Shown here piece after piece: positions 1 through 7,363 of a DNA stretch of 41,080 nucleotides. The notes under the pieces are model-generated. The model worked only from the letters and a program-made list of their open reading frames with translations, ran no database searches and was not told where the DNA came from. Both the position numbers and the translations under genes were made by a program. Each line of letters starts with the position of its first letter. Within the stretch, counting starts at the first letter, position 1. The DNA comes from Anaerolineales bacterium (lineage in GTDB: Bacteria > Chloroflexota > Anaerolineae > Anaerolineales > Villigracilaceae), in contig JAFGKO010000230.1 in NCBI GenBank assembly GCA_016928525.1, positions 1 to 41,080 on the forward strand. Direction: 5' to 3'.

Positions 1-81
1 GGTTTCTTTGTATGAGCCATGCTCCAAGCATACCCGACTGCAGACTACAATGTCCAGCGCTTTTGGCTTAAGTTATGACCA

Positions 82-348
82 ATGGGCTATCATTTCGAAC
101 ACAATTTCGGGCACGGCTCGCAGGATTTAGCCAATGTGCTGGCGACTTTGAATATCCTGGCATTTCTGCTGCATACCGTTCGGGAATTATTGACCCCCGC
201 CTATCAGCGTTTGCGACAGGCATTGGGCGCGCGCAAAACCTTTTTCAACGATGTGCGCGCTCTGACCCGCTATATGGTCTTCGACTCGCGGGATGATCTA
301 TTCCGTTTCATGGAAGATGGGCTAGAAATTTCCCCCGCTTCTCCCTGA
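82..348 (+). pseudogene. transposase C-terminal remnant
   Basis: The frame reads as the C-terminal end of a DDE-type transposase: the YHFEHNFGHG motif, a hydrophobic helix (LATLNILAFLLHTV), then FFNDVRALTRYMVF. I recall this arrangement from the ends of IS4-like/unclassified transposases; the exact family is uncertain. In the same frame there are stop codons just upstream (at 76-78 and 13-15), and the other two forward frames before base 75 do not read as transposase either. The gene is therefore 5'-truncated and only about 88 residues remain. There is no catalytic core and no visible terminal inverted repeat. It is most likely a dead fragment; the ATG at 82 is probably not a real start. Confidence 0.55.
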
Positions 349-839
349 CCCAAGTTTAGATTTGGAATTGCTGGTATTCATATTCCCTCATGAAAGTTGG
401 TAGTCATTCTAGCGCCGCGTTTGTTCGATTTTTTTTCTACTTGGAGGTAGGGTTGGTCATGGGGCATGGGTTTATGCCCCCCCTCTCGGTCTCCCCCCAC
501 AGGGGGGAAGGGTTGGCGCTCGATAGAGCGAGACGGCTTGCTTGGCGGTGGATTTGGTTATGGGGCATGGTGTGTGCCTTTCTACCCCCTCCGCCTTCCC
601 CCTACGGGGACCTTCGGCGGCACCTCCCCCAAATACAAGATTTTCATCGTCGAGTTTGAGAGAGGCCGGGTGGGGGCCAATTACCTTTAATCAATTTTAC
701 CTGCATTTATGCGGTTAGAGCCGCCTGGGGATAAGCCCATCGACTTTGCCTGGTCTCCCCAGCCCGCTATGGTCCGGGGCGGCGATATACTCCTTCCAGT
801 CGCTACTCGACCGACGTCTCCGCTCAGGGCAGGAAAATA
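349..839. other. non-coding stretch at left edge
   Basis: No convincing gene lies here; the open frames are low-complexity translations of C/G runs. The stretch holds the tandem GC-rich palindromic repeat annotated separately (about 453-635). The remaining bases after 640 contain nothing I recognise. The CAP lipoprotein gene ends at 840 on the opposite strand. Confidence 0.6.
453..635. repeat. tandem GC-rich palindromic repeat (family A)
   Basis: Two head-to-tail copies begin with nearly the same 17 bases: TTGGTCATGGGGCATGG at 453-469 and TTGGTTATGGGGCATGG at 554-570. Each is followed by a short spacer and a C-run/G-run hairpin. In copy 1 the hairpin is CCCCCC-aca-GGGGGG (493-507). In copy 2 it is CCGCCTTCCCC-ctac-GGGGACCTTCGGCGG (about 590-619). 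The C/G-rich arms resemble the palindromes at 8545-8610 and 36090-36161. Confidence 0.6.
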
Positions 840-1883
840 TCACGGACTGGCAAAATCGACCGTGAAATAGCCCCCATACGAACTGGTTGCAAGATAAGCA
901 TAACCGATGCCCATCTCGTTCGATTTTGCGCTCAGGATGGCATCGCGATGGAGCTTGTCGTCCATCCACCAGTCGAAAGCAGTCTGCGGACCGCCGCCAG
1001 CGTAGATGATTTCCTCGGTATAAGAGGCGGCATACCCCGTTCCGGCAATGCGCGTGCTGGCGTATGAGCCGTCCGAGCCGGTGTGGCTGAGCATGCTGTT
1101 ACAGGCCATATCGGCGGCGTGTTTTTGAGCGGCGTTTGCCAGCAGGGCGTTGATCGCCAATTCAGGCAGGCCGTTTGCCTGGCGCTCGTTGTTGATCAAC
1201 ACTCCAATTTGAGTGACATAGCCGGAATTTTGGCTGAAATTGCAGTCCGCGGTTGTGCCGCTAGTCGTGTTACCGGAAGTGCTTGTGGACGCTGCGCCAG
1301 GTGTGGAGGTTGGCGCTTTGGCTCCATCGCCAACGGTGATCTTGAGCCAGAAGGTTTTTTCTGTCCCAATGTTGATCGACTGGCCCTCGGCGTCCTTCAA
1401 GGTGAAGTAACCGGAGTAGGAGCCGTTGGCTGTGGGGGCGGTCAAGTCCAGGGAGACATCCACCGTGGAACCGGCCAGGGTGTCGGGAATGGGCGCGGAG
1501 TCGGGCGCATTCATACGGTCGCCTGTTAGAAAGTTGATGGTATACCCTGTCCAATGACAGGTGCCGGTATTCTTGAAACGCCAGGTTTTGGTAAAAGTCG
1601 CCCCTGCATTGACGAGCGTATCGTCAGGGATGGTCACATCTTCGAGCAATACAGCCTGCACTTTGCAATCTGCCGGAGCGGTGACGGCTAGAGTTGGTGC
1701 AACCGTCCCGGTGGTGGTAGTTGCCGGGGTAATGGTCGAGGGCAGCACCAACGCTTTTGTCGGTGGCAGGGTGGAGGTCACGAATTGAGGTGCAGGGGTA
1801 GGGACTTCGGTCTCTGATGAAATGGAAATGCAACCAGCCAACAGCAGGCTGGTCAGCAGTAGAAGCGTCCAGATTTTTTTCAT
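840..1883 (-). CDS. CAP-domain lipoprotein with NBR1-type Ig domain
   Basis: A 347-residue secreted lipoprotein. The N-terminus is a lipoprotein signal peptide with lipobox LAGC (Cys at about 18), followed by a Thr/Pro-rich linker. Residues of about 75-185 form an Ig-like domain of the type found in NBR1 (TWRFKNTGTCHWTGYTINF is the hallmark stretch). Residues of about 215-347 form a CAP/SCP-PR1 domain (LINNERQANGLPELAINALL, HAADMACNSMLSHTG, MGIGYAYLATSSYGGYFTVDF). Bacterial CAP proteins are surface proteins of mostly unknown activity. It has a tandem paralogue just upstream. No Shine-Dalgarno precedes the ATG; a TACAAT hexamer lies 7 nt before it, suggesting a leaderless mRNA. Confidence 0.88.
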   Translation of the reverse strand: MKKIWTLLLLTSLLLAGCISISSETEVPTPAPQFVTSTLPPTKALVLPSTITPATTTTGTVAPTLAVTAPADCKVQAVLLEDVTIPDDTLVNAGATFTKTWRFKNTGTCHWTGYTINFLTGDRMNAPDSAPIPDTLAGSTVDVSLDLTAPTANGSYSGYFTLKDAEGQSINIGTEKTFWLKITVGDGAKAPTSTPGAASTSTSGNTTSGTTADCNFSQNSGYVTQIGVLINNERQANGLPELAINALLANAAQKHAADMACNSMLSHTGSDGSYASTRIAGTGYAASYTEEIIYAGGGPQTAFDWWMDDKLHRDAILSAKSNEMGIGYAYLATSSYGGYFTVDFASP

Positions 1884-1890
1884 AAATTGG

Positions 1891-1896
1891 ATTGTA
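1891..1896 (-). promoter_or_regulatory. -10 box, probable leaderless promoter
   Basis: On the minus strand TACAAT ends 7 nt before the ATG of the CAP lipoprotein, with no ribosome binding site between. The predicted transcription start would coincide with the start codon. No clear -35 was identified. Confidence 0.45.
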
Positions 1897-1957
1897 CTGT
1901 GGAATTAACCTCCGGTGCAGGACTCCCACAGCGGAAATTTGGACTGTCGCTTGTTAT

Positions 1958-3046
1958 TTAGGGCGTGGCGAAGACGACCACGTAGTAGCCAAAGTTGTTG
2001 AAGAAGGCATAGCCAACGCCGATTTCAGTGTATTGTGTGCTGATCATATTCTTGTTATGGTTGATATCGGTCTGGTCCAACTTCCACCAGCTTACAACCT
2101 GGTCCGCGCTGAGTGGCGGATAACTGCCATTGACGTTTTCCGCTACCCTCGAAGCGGTATACCCGCTGGCGGCCACGCGCGTCTGCGGTGTGGAACCATC
2201 GGAGCCGTTGTGGAAGAAGAGCTGGTTACAGGCCATATCGTTGGCGTGTCTCTGGGCGGCCTGTGCCAACTGCGTATTCACGCCGAAAGCTACCAGATTA
2301 CTTTGGCTGCGGTAGGAGTTGATGGCTGTAGCTACTTGAGCGGTACGGGTCGAGTCGATGGTGTAGTCACACAGAGCGTTCACGGCCCCGGAACTACTGG
2401 AAGTTGAAGCGGTCGTTGCTGTGGCAGAACCGCCCCCTGGAGCGGCGGTCGCGGTGGGCGTACCGGTAGGCGCACTGGATACGCTAATGATCAGCCATAA
2501 GCGGGAATCGTTGTCGACTTGCATGATCAACCCGGCTGGATTTTTAATGACGAAATTGCCCTGATATGTGCCCGCTACACTGGGCGCTACCAGGTCGACG
2601 GAGATATCCGCTGTTTCACCAGGATTTGTGACCGGTAATGGCACCGAGGCTGGCGCGCTCATGGCCTGTTCGGAATAATGGGTCAGCGTGTAGCCCGACC
2701 ACCAGATGCATGTGCCAGCGTTCTGGACGCGCCATGTCTTTGTGAAAGCCGACCCTGCGATCACGGTACTGTTATCGGGGATGGTGATATCGCTGACGAA
2801 GGTTGCCTTATTGACACAGTCTGCAGGGTTTTCGGGCACGAATTCGGTAGCGGTGGGTAATGGTGTAGGGGTTTCTCCAGTAACGGGTACAACCACTTCG
2901 GTGGGTGTGTTCGTGGCGGGCAGGGCAGGCGGCGCTGTAGTCGCCGGGACAGCTGTTGGTGTTTCGGTGGCTTGTGCCGCTTGCCCTCCGCACGCAGACA
3001 GGACGATTCCCGTCAACAAGATGATAGAGAGTGCTCTTTTGGACAT
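1958..3046 (-). CDS. CAP-domain lipoprotein with NBR1-type Ig domain (paralogue)
   Basis: A 362-residue paralogue of the neighbouring gene with the same architecture. It has a lipoprotein signal peptide with lipobox LSAC (Cys at about 19), a Thr/Pro linker, an NBR1-like Ig domain (KTWRVQNAGTCIWWSGYTL, about residues 95-200), a second Ser/Thr/Gly-rich linker, and a C-terminal CAP domain (INSYRSQSNLVAFGVNTQL, HANDMACNQLFFHNGSDG, EIGVGYAFF). The protein is predicted to be anchored to the outer face of the membrane. TAGGAG lies 8 nt before the ATG and is a reasonable Shine-Dalgarno. The 74-bp gap to the downstream paralogue contains that gene's own -10-like box, so the two may be transcribed separately after a tandem duplication. 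Confidence 0.88.
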   Translation of the reverse strand: MSKRALSIILLTGIVLSACGGQAAQATETPTAVPATTAPPALPATNTPTEVVVPVTGETPTPLPTATEFVPENPADCVNKATFVSDITIPDNSTVIAGSAFTKTWRVQNAGTCIWWSGYTLTHYSEQAMSAPASVPLPVTNPGETADISVDLVAPSVAGTYQGNFVIKNPAGLIMQVDNDSRLWLIISVSSAPTGTPTATAAPGGGSATATTASTSSSSGAVNALCDYTIDSTRTAQVATAINSYRSQSNLVAFGVNTQLAQAAQRHANDMACNQLFFHNGSDGSTPQTRVAASGYTASRVAENVNGSYPPLSADQVVSWWKLDQTDINHNKNMISTQYTEIGVGYAFFNNFGYYVVVFATP

Positions 3047-3228
3047 ATTGGTCTCCTATACAAGCTTATTGATGTGGGTAACAGATATGCAGCCATTATC
3101 AACTTTCAAACTGCCTGCTTGGACAGATATATTATCAGTACTTAACGAAATTTGAAAGAATACCCCTGATTTCGGACTTCTCCCGGTCCACTGATTATCC
3201 ATGATGGACATTAAATGAATGTGAATCG

Positions 3229-5460
3229 TCAAAACATCATCATTTGACCTTGTGTTTGCTCCACCGGGTCGCTGACGAGTTGTTCGTCGAAGGTCTGCCG
3301 GTTCAGGACCGGGATGTCTGCCAGCGAGCGCAGCAGCCGAAACTTGAGGATGCGCCAGCCCTCCAGCCGTTTGCGCAGCCTGGGGTCACGGGTTTCCTTG
3401 TATGCCAGCAACCCGGCGCGTCCGCCGGGCAATACCAACAAACATTTTTCCAGCGGATATTGGTTCTCGGCCAGGATGCGCCCGGTCATTGCCGAGGCAA
3501 GCAAGTAGAACACGCGCACGATTTTCCCCTTTTCTTTCCAGAGGCAGGCATTTTCACCGATATGCTCTGTTCTGTATCCCAGCCGCCCGCCAATCGTCTC
3601 GATCAATCCGATCATCTTCTTCAACTCTGCGCGGCGTTGGGAGGCGCTGTCTTCGTCACGCAGGCGCCAACGGCCGCCCTCTTCCAAACCGTATGACTCC
3701 AGCACAGCTCCCACCAGCGCTTTGGATGGCGTCAGCAGCCCAGGGAATTCGGGATACAGCCCGCGTTCCAGTTCGAGCAATGTGCTGGATGGATGCCTTT
3801 GCAGAAAGGTTACCACGGCCTGTTCTACCCGGTCGGCCAGCGGCTCGGCGCGCGTCTCTCCTTCCTTCAAATCCCATAAGCCGATTTCCAGGCTGCGTTC
3901 TTCCGAATCCATTCTTTCCAATTTGACATCGGACTGGATCGCCCCCTGGATATTAGACTGCACCTCGCGCAGCACCTCGTCGAAATCCTGTTCCGGGCGC
4001 ATCAACCCGTGACCCTGGGCCTGCTCGGCAAGACCCGCAGCATGTAACTGGAGATAAGCGGCCGGTTCTCCCAAATCACGCAGGTGTGCTTGCAAGGCCT
4101 TGCAAATAGCCTCCAGGCTGACAACTTCTTTTTCGCGGTGCAACCGTTCTCCGCGCTGCCAGAGTAACTGGATGGGATCGTGCGCGGTGCGCATGGCCTG
4201 CGCGCGCAGGTCGAAACCGGCGGTGCTGGCGGCCGTCAACGTGGCGGACAGGAACCCCGGTTCTGCCTCCGCCAGCAAGCCGAAGAAGGGTGTGCTCAAC
4301 GGCAGCAGGTCGAAGACATGGTGTAAGGCCGCATGCAGCGCGGCAGCCTGCCAGCCCCAGTCATAGCGGCGACGGCGCAATGCGACTTTGAACGGTTCTG
4401 CAGCTTCGCGTCCCCACAACCAGCCTGCCCACAGCGCGGAAAGCGTCCAAAAAGCCTGGTTGGGACGCGGGATGGCGCCAATCACAGCCTGGATGGGCGC
4501 TTCTTTGATAACTTCTGCCAAATCCTTGATGCGGCCTTCATAGAGCAAGATCCCGCCGCTTTGGGGCAGTTTTTCGCCTTTATCTCCCCAGCGCAGGGTA
4601 GGCACAGGTTCGCCGCTCCCTGCCCAAACGGAGATGGCACCCTCTAACGCCAGCCAGATGTTCCCCTCGCGAAATTGCGGCGGCGTGGAGAGCTGCTTCG
4701 GCCTGGGTCGCTCGGTGGGATGCGGCCAGAGCGCATTGCCCCGGTCACAGGCAGACAAGATCAGCGCGGTCAATGCGCGCCTGCGTTCCTCCGAGATTTG
4801 CAGGCCGTCGAGCCGGTTGATAAGCGTCCCCAGCGCGTAGATCGTGCGTGGCAGGTAGTGGCGGATGGCTTCTTCGGCGTATTCGCGGTCGGGGTCATCC
4901 AGCGGCGCGACTCGTTCCAGCACGCGCGCGCGAGCCAACCCGGCAGTCTTCGCAATCTCGGCTGCGCGTTTCGCATCCTCTGGGATAGCCAGCTTTTCGC
5001 CGCTTTCGCCGCATCCCTGGCATTCATAGATACGCCCGAAGGGGGCAGCTTCCCCTTTGCGCCATAGAAACGCCTGAGCCGGGACTTCTTTTGTGCAGGA
5101 CGTGCAGGTTGTGAGATAGAGGGCCTGCAAATGGTCTTCGAGCTTTTCATCACCTTTGCGTGAGACCGCTAGGGCCGCCAGGGCAGCATTGTATTCGGAT
5201 TTGGGCAATGCTGAAGTTCCCATCTCGAGCATGAAGCGCGTGATGGGGTTGTTGGCCGCCACCAGCACGCGATACCCGGCGCGCGCCGCTTCCAGCGTCA
5301 TCCGTGGCGCTGATCCGAAGGGGTCCAACAACCAGCCTCCCGGTTCGATGTTCTCCCCCAGCCAGGTGGAAATAACACCATCTTCCAACGGCGGCAGGAA
5401 GCGCGCTAGTGGGCCGGGATTTTCCGGCCTGACCCCTGGGATCAGAGAAAAGGTGTCCAC
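3229..5460 (-). CDS. degenerate DNA methylase-like protein
   Basis: A protein of about 743 residues. Near the N-terminus, WLLDPFGSAPRMTLEAARAG resembles the DPFxGSGxxxLEAARxG SAM-binding motif of large bacterial DNA methylases of the DUF1156 kind. About 120 residues in there are two Cys pairs (CTSC, CQGC) that could form a zinc ribbon. Where such methylases carry the catalytic DPPY, the corresponding stretch here appears to be AIPRPNQAFWTLSALW, so the catalytic motif seems lost. The frame is open upstream to 5532, but that extension translates a palindromic repeat; I prefer the GTG at 5458-5460, preceded 7 nt upstream by TATACT and no Shine-Dalgarno. The family assignment is tentative and the function unknown. 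No restriction endonuclease gene is adjacent. Confidence 0.6.
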   Translation of the reverse strand: MDTFSLIPGVRPENPGPLARFLPPLEDGVISTWLGENIEPGGWLLDPFGSAPRMTLEAARAGYRVLVAANNPITRFMLEMGTSALPKSEYNAALAALAVSRKGDEKLEDHLQALYLTTCTSCTKEVPAQAFLWRKGEAAPFGRIYECQGCGESGEKLAIPEDAKRAAEIAKTAGLARARVLERVAPLDDPDREYAEEAIRHYLPRTIYALGTLINRLDGLQISEERRRALTALILSACDRGNALWPHPTERPRPKQLSTPPQFREGNIWLALEGAISVWAGSGEPVPTLRWGDKGEKLPQSGGILLYEGRIKDLAEVIKEAPIQAVIGAIPRPNQAFWTLSALWAGWLWGREAAEPFKVALRRRRYDWGWQAAALHAALHHVFDLLPLSTPFFGLLAEAEPGFLSATLTAASTAGFDLRAQAMRTAHDPIQLLWQRGERLHREKEVVSLEAICKALQAHLRDLGEPAAYLQLHAAGLAEQAQGHGLMRPEQDFDEVLREVQSNIQGAIQSDVKLERMDSEERSLEIGLWDLKEGETRAEPLADRVEQAVVTFLQRHPSSTLLELERGLYPEFPGLLTPSKALVGAVLESYGLEEGGRWRLRDEDSASQRRAELKKMIGLIETIGGRLGYRTEHIGENACLWKEKGKIVRVFYLLASAMTGRILAENQYPLEKCLLVLPGGRAGLLAYKETRDPRLRKRLEGWRILKFRLLRSLADIPVLNRQTFDEQLVSDPVEQTQGQMMMF

Positions 5461-5467
5461 TAAAACT

Positions 5468-5473
5468 AGTATA
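5468..5473 (-). promoter_or_regulatory. -10 box, probable leaderless promoter
   Basis: TATACT on the minus strand lies 7 nt before the preferred GTG start (5458-5460) of the methylase-like gene. No Shine-Dalgarno is present, and the spacing matches other genes in this window. Confidence 0.4.
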
Positions 5474-5512
5474 CAGTCCCCCGTAGAAAAAGCAAGCTGG
5501 ATTACCACAAAG

Positions 5513-5578
5513 ACACAAAGGCATGAAGGCACAAAGCCGATTTATTTGCGACTTTGTGTCCCTGTGTCTTAGTGGTTA
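5513..5578. repeat. inverted repeat of CACAAAG units (family B, copy 1)
   Basis: The left arm (5513-5536) is built from degenerate 8-9-nt units (CCACAAAGA, CACAAAGG, CATGAAGG, CACAAAG). The right arm (5551-5578) is the approximate reverse complement (ACTTTGTGTCCCTGTGTC...). The right arm contains the TAA stop (5576-5578) of the minus-strand methyltransferase gene. The left arm creates a spurious N-terminal extension of the methylase-like gene. Confidence 0.8.
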
Positions 5579-6265
5579 TGAAAACGAAATCTGTCCGGCG
5601 AAAACCTCGAAGAGCGGTATAGGCCAGTAAAGCGTGGCGATGTGGACGACACCCATTTGTTTCGCCAGCAGTTCCCGCACTTCTAGGATGCCACGCTCGT
5701 GGTAATCGCCGGAGTATTCGGGCCCGGCCAGTTTGCGCCCGATTTTGTACAGGACATTTTCGGTCGGGCCGGAGATGATGATTTGCCCGCCTGGCTTGAG
5801 TAAGGCTCCCATATCAGCCAGCGTGCCGGGCAGGTCTGCCACATGCTCGAGCACGTCGGTGGCAACGATCAGGTCAAAGGAAGCTTTTGGCAGGTCTTTC
5901 AAAGTCACTTCGCGCGCATCGTGGACCTGCAGGTTGGCGGGAAAGGCGCGCAGGCGGCTGACGCGTTCGAACGGGAGCAGGTCGATGTCCATGGCTGTGA
6001 CGTGGGCACTGATCCCGCACAGAAAAGGCAGCATCACTCCGCTTCCGCAGCCAAAATCCAGCACGTGCTCGTAGGGGGCGTCCTGTTCGACGTAGTCCAT
6101 CACTTTGTGTAGGCGTTGCCAGAACAGCCAGTTGACGAGCGAATTGGGATGTGAATAAGCCGGGAAGCCAGCCTCATCCATCCGGCCCTGTTCGGATTCA
6201 GCCAGCACCACCCGGATGGTAGCGCGGAATTCGGTTTTGTAGGCGTTGAATTCGGAATTTTTCAT
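5576..6265 (-). CDS. class I SAM-dependent methyltransferase
   Basis: A 229-residue soluble methyltransferase with the Rossmann motif I VLDFGCGSGVMLPFL (about residues 68-82), an acidic motif II (VTAMDID), and FDLIVATDVLEHV followed by LLKPGGQIIISGPTENVLY. This is the order typical of the UbiE/Methyltransf_11 group. The substrate cannot be read from the sequence. It lies immediately downstream of a polyprenyl-phosphate-type glycosyltransferase, so a lipid or sugar substrate is plausible but inferred. The stop codon falls inside palindromic repeat copy 1, and copy 2 separates this gene from the glycosyltransferase. Confidence 0.85.
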   Translation of the reverse strand: MKNSEFNAYKTEFRATIRVVLAESEQGRMDEAGFPAYSHPNSLVNWLFWQRLHKVMDYVEQDAPYEHVLDFGCGSGVMLPFLCGISAHVTAMDIDLLPFERVSRLRAFPANLQVHDAREVTLKDLPKASFDLIVATDVLEHVADLPGTLADMGALLKPGGQIIISGPTENVLYKIGRKLAGPEYSGDYHERGILEVRELLAKQMGVVHIATLYWPIPLFEVFAGQISFS

Positions 6266-6278
6266 GGAGTCCCTGTGT

Positions 6279-6355
6279 TACCACAAAGGCACGAAATCAC
6301 AAGGGCACAAAGTTTATTTCTTAGTGTCTCTGTGTCTTTGAGCCTTTGTGGTTTA
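6279..6355. repeat. inverted repeat of CACAAAG units (family B, copy 2)
   Basis: Left arm 6279-6312 (ACCACAAAGGCACGAAATC...) and right arm 6320-6355 (...GTGTCTTTGAGCCTTTGTGG) are near reverse complements and match copy 1 at 5513-5578. The right end contains the TAA stop (6353-6355) of the minus-strand glycosyltransferase, the same relation to a stop codon as in copy 1. Confidence 0.8.
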
Positions 6356-7327
6356 TATGAGCGGTGTGCTGCGCGGTGCTTTGGGCATGGCGTTCATGTC
6401 GATTTCGATAGCCGAAAGCAGGATCTGGATGCCCAGGATGAGCGCCAGGGTAGGCAGGATGACCGTGCCGGTTGGGGCGGGTATACCCAGCTGGAGATAT
6501 TGTGCCCACTTGACGCTGCCGAAGATCAGCCCGAAGAGTAGCAGCGGAATGCCGGTCAGCAGGTAGACGGACACCATGGAGAAGTCGAATAGATAGTACC
6601 TGAGCAAAATTCGGCGCAACAAGGTGACAAAGAGTTTGACAGGGAATTCGACCAGCACACCCCGGATGGACAGGCTGGAGCGTTCGCCACGATAGCGGGC
6701 CGGTATGGGTACATCCAAAATGAAGGCGCCCAGCAAGTACAGGTTGGCCAGCATGGAAGTTTCGAAGAAAAATCTACGGTCGATGCGTTCCAGCGGCAAT
6801 TCTGCCAACATCTCAGCGCGGATGGCGAAAAAGCCGTTGGTCGGGTCGAAGCAGTTCCAGTAGCCGGTGGCAACCTTGGTCAGGAAACTCAGCCCCAGGT
6901 TGCCAATGCGCCGGATCTGCGGCATGTGCCGCAGGGACTCAAAATCGCGGAAACGGTTGCCCTTGACGTAATCGGCTTTCCCTGCCAGCAACGGTGTCAC
7001 CAACTCCGGGATATAGGCCGGGTCCATTTGGTGATCCCCATCTATTTTGACGACAACCTGTGCGCCGAGTTCGAGCGCTTTCTTGAACCCGGTCAGCATC
7101 GCTCCGCCCACGCCTTGATTCTGCTCGTGTCGTACCAGGACGATACGCCTGTCATGTTTTGCGCAAGCCTGTACCAACTCTGACACGTTGTCCGACGAAG
7201 CGTCATCTACTACGATGATATGACGCACGTAATCAGGCAATTCGATTAGGACTGCTTCGATGGTATCCGCGACCTGGTAAGCCGGGATGACGACAGCGAT
7301 AGCAAATTTGCGGAAATTGATGCTCAT
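6353..7327 (-). CDS. family 2 glycosyltransferase, DPM1-like, membrane-anchored
   Basis: A 324-residue GT-A glycosyltransferase. The N-terminus IAVVIPAYQVADTIEAVL and VDDASSD (nucleotide-sugar binding), VKIDGDHQMDP (DxD-like metal site) and FFAIRAEML follow the pattern of dolichyl-/polyprenyl-phosphate sugar synthases. Two hydrophobic segments near the C-terminus (about 245-270 and 285-310) should anchor it in the membrane. Its probable role is transfer of a sugar from an NDP-sugar to a lipid carrier or acceptor for envelope glycans. It is followed by a SAM methyltransferase. The terminal residues and stop abut palindromic repeat copy 2. Confidence 0.87.
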   Translation of the reverse strand: MSINFRKFAIAVVIPAYQVADTIEAVLIELPDYVRHIIVVDDASSDNVSELVQACAKHDRRIVLVRHEQNQGVGGAMLTGFKKALELGAQVVVKIDGDHQMDPAYIPELVTPLLAGKADYVKGNRFRDFESLRHMPQIRRIGNLGLSFLTKVATGYWNCFDPTNGFFAIRAEMLAELPLERIDRRFFFETSMLANLYLLGAFILDVPIPARYRGERSSLSIRGVLVEFPVKLFVTLLRRILLRYYLFDFSMVSVYLLTGIPLLLFGLIFGSVKWAQYLQLGIPAPTGTVILPTLALILGIQILLSAIEIDMNAMPKAPRSTPLI

Positions 7328-7363
7328 GGTCGCCGGAAATGCAAGATGAGATGATAGCTCACC

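Noticed and set aside
390..690. Overlapping open frames in the left non-coding stretch
   Set aside because: Their translations are runs of Pro, Gly and Arg from C/G tracts of a palindromic repeat, with no ribosome binding site and no family similarity.
4100..4840. Several plus-strand frames inside the methylase-like gene
   Set aside because: They are antisense shadows of a GC-rich coding region and contain no recognisable domains.
5096..5110. GTGCAGG repeats resembling the CTGCACA regulatory boxes
   Set aside because: They lie inside a coding region, have a 9-bp period and no promoter context.
5461..5532. N-terminal extension of the methylase-like protein to 5532
   Set aside because: It translates a family B repeat arm; a GTG with a -10 box directly upstream is more plausible.
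5513..6355. Possible CRISPR array from repeated CACAAAG units
   Set aside because: The units are only 8-9 nt, contiguous and arranged as inverted arms; there are no spacers of regular length and no cas genes.
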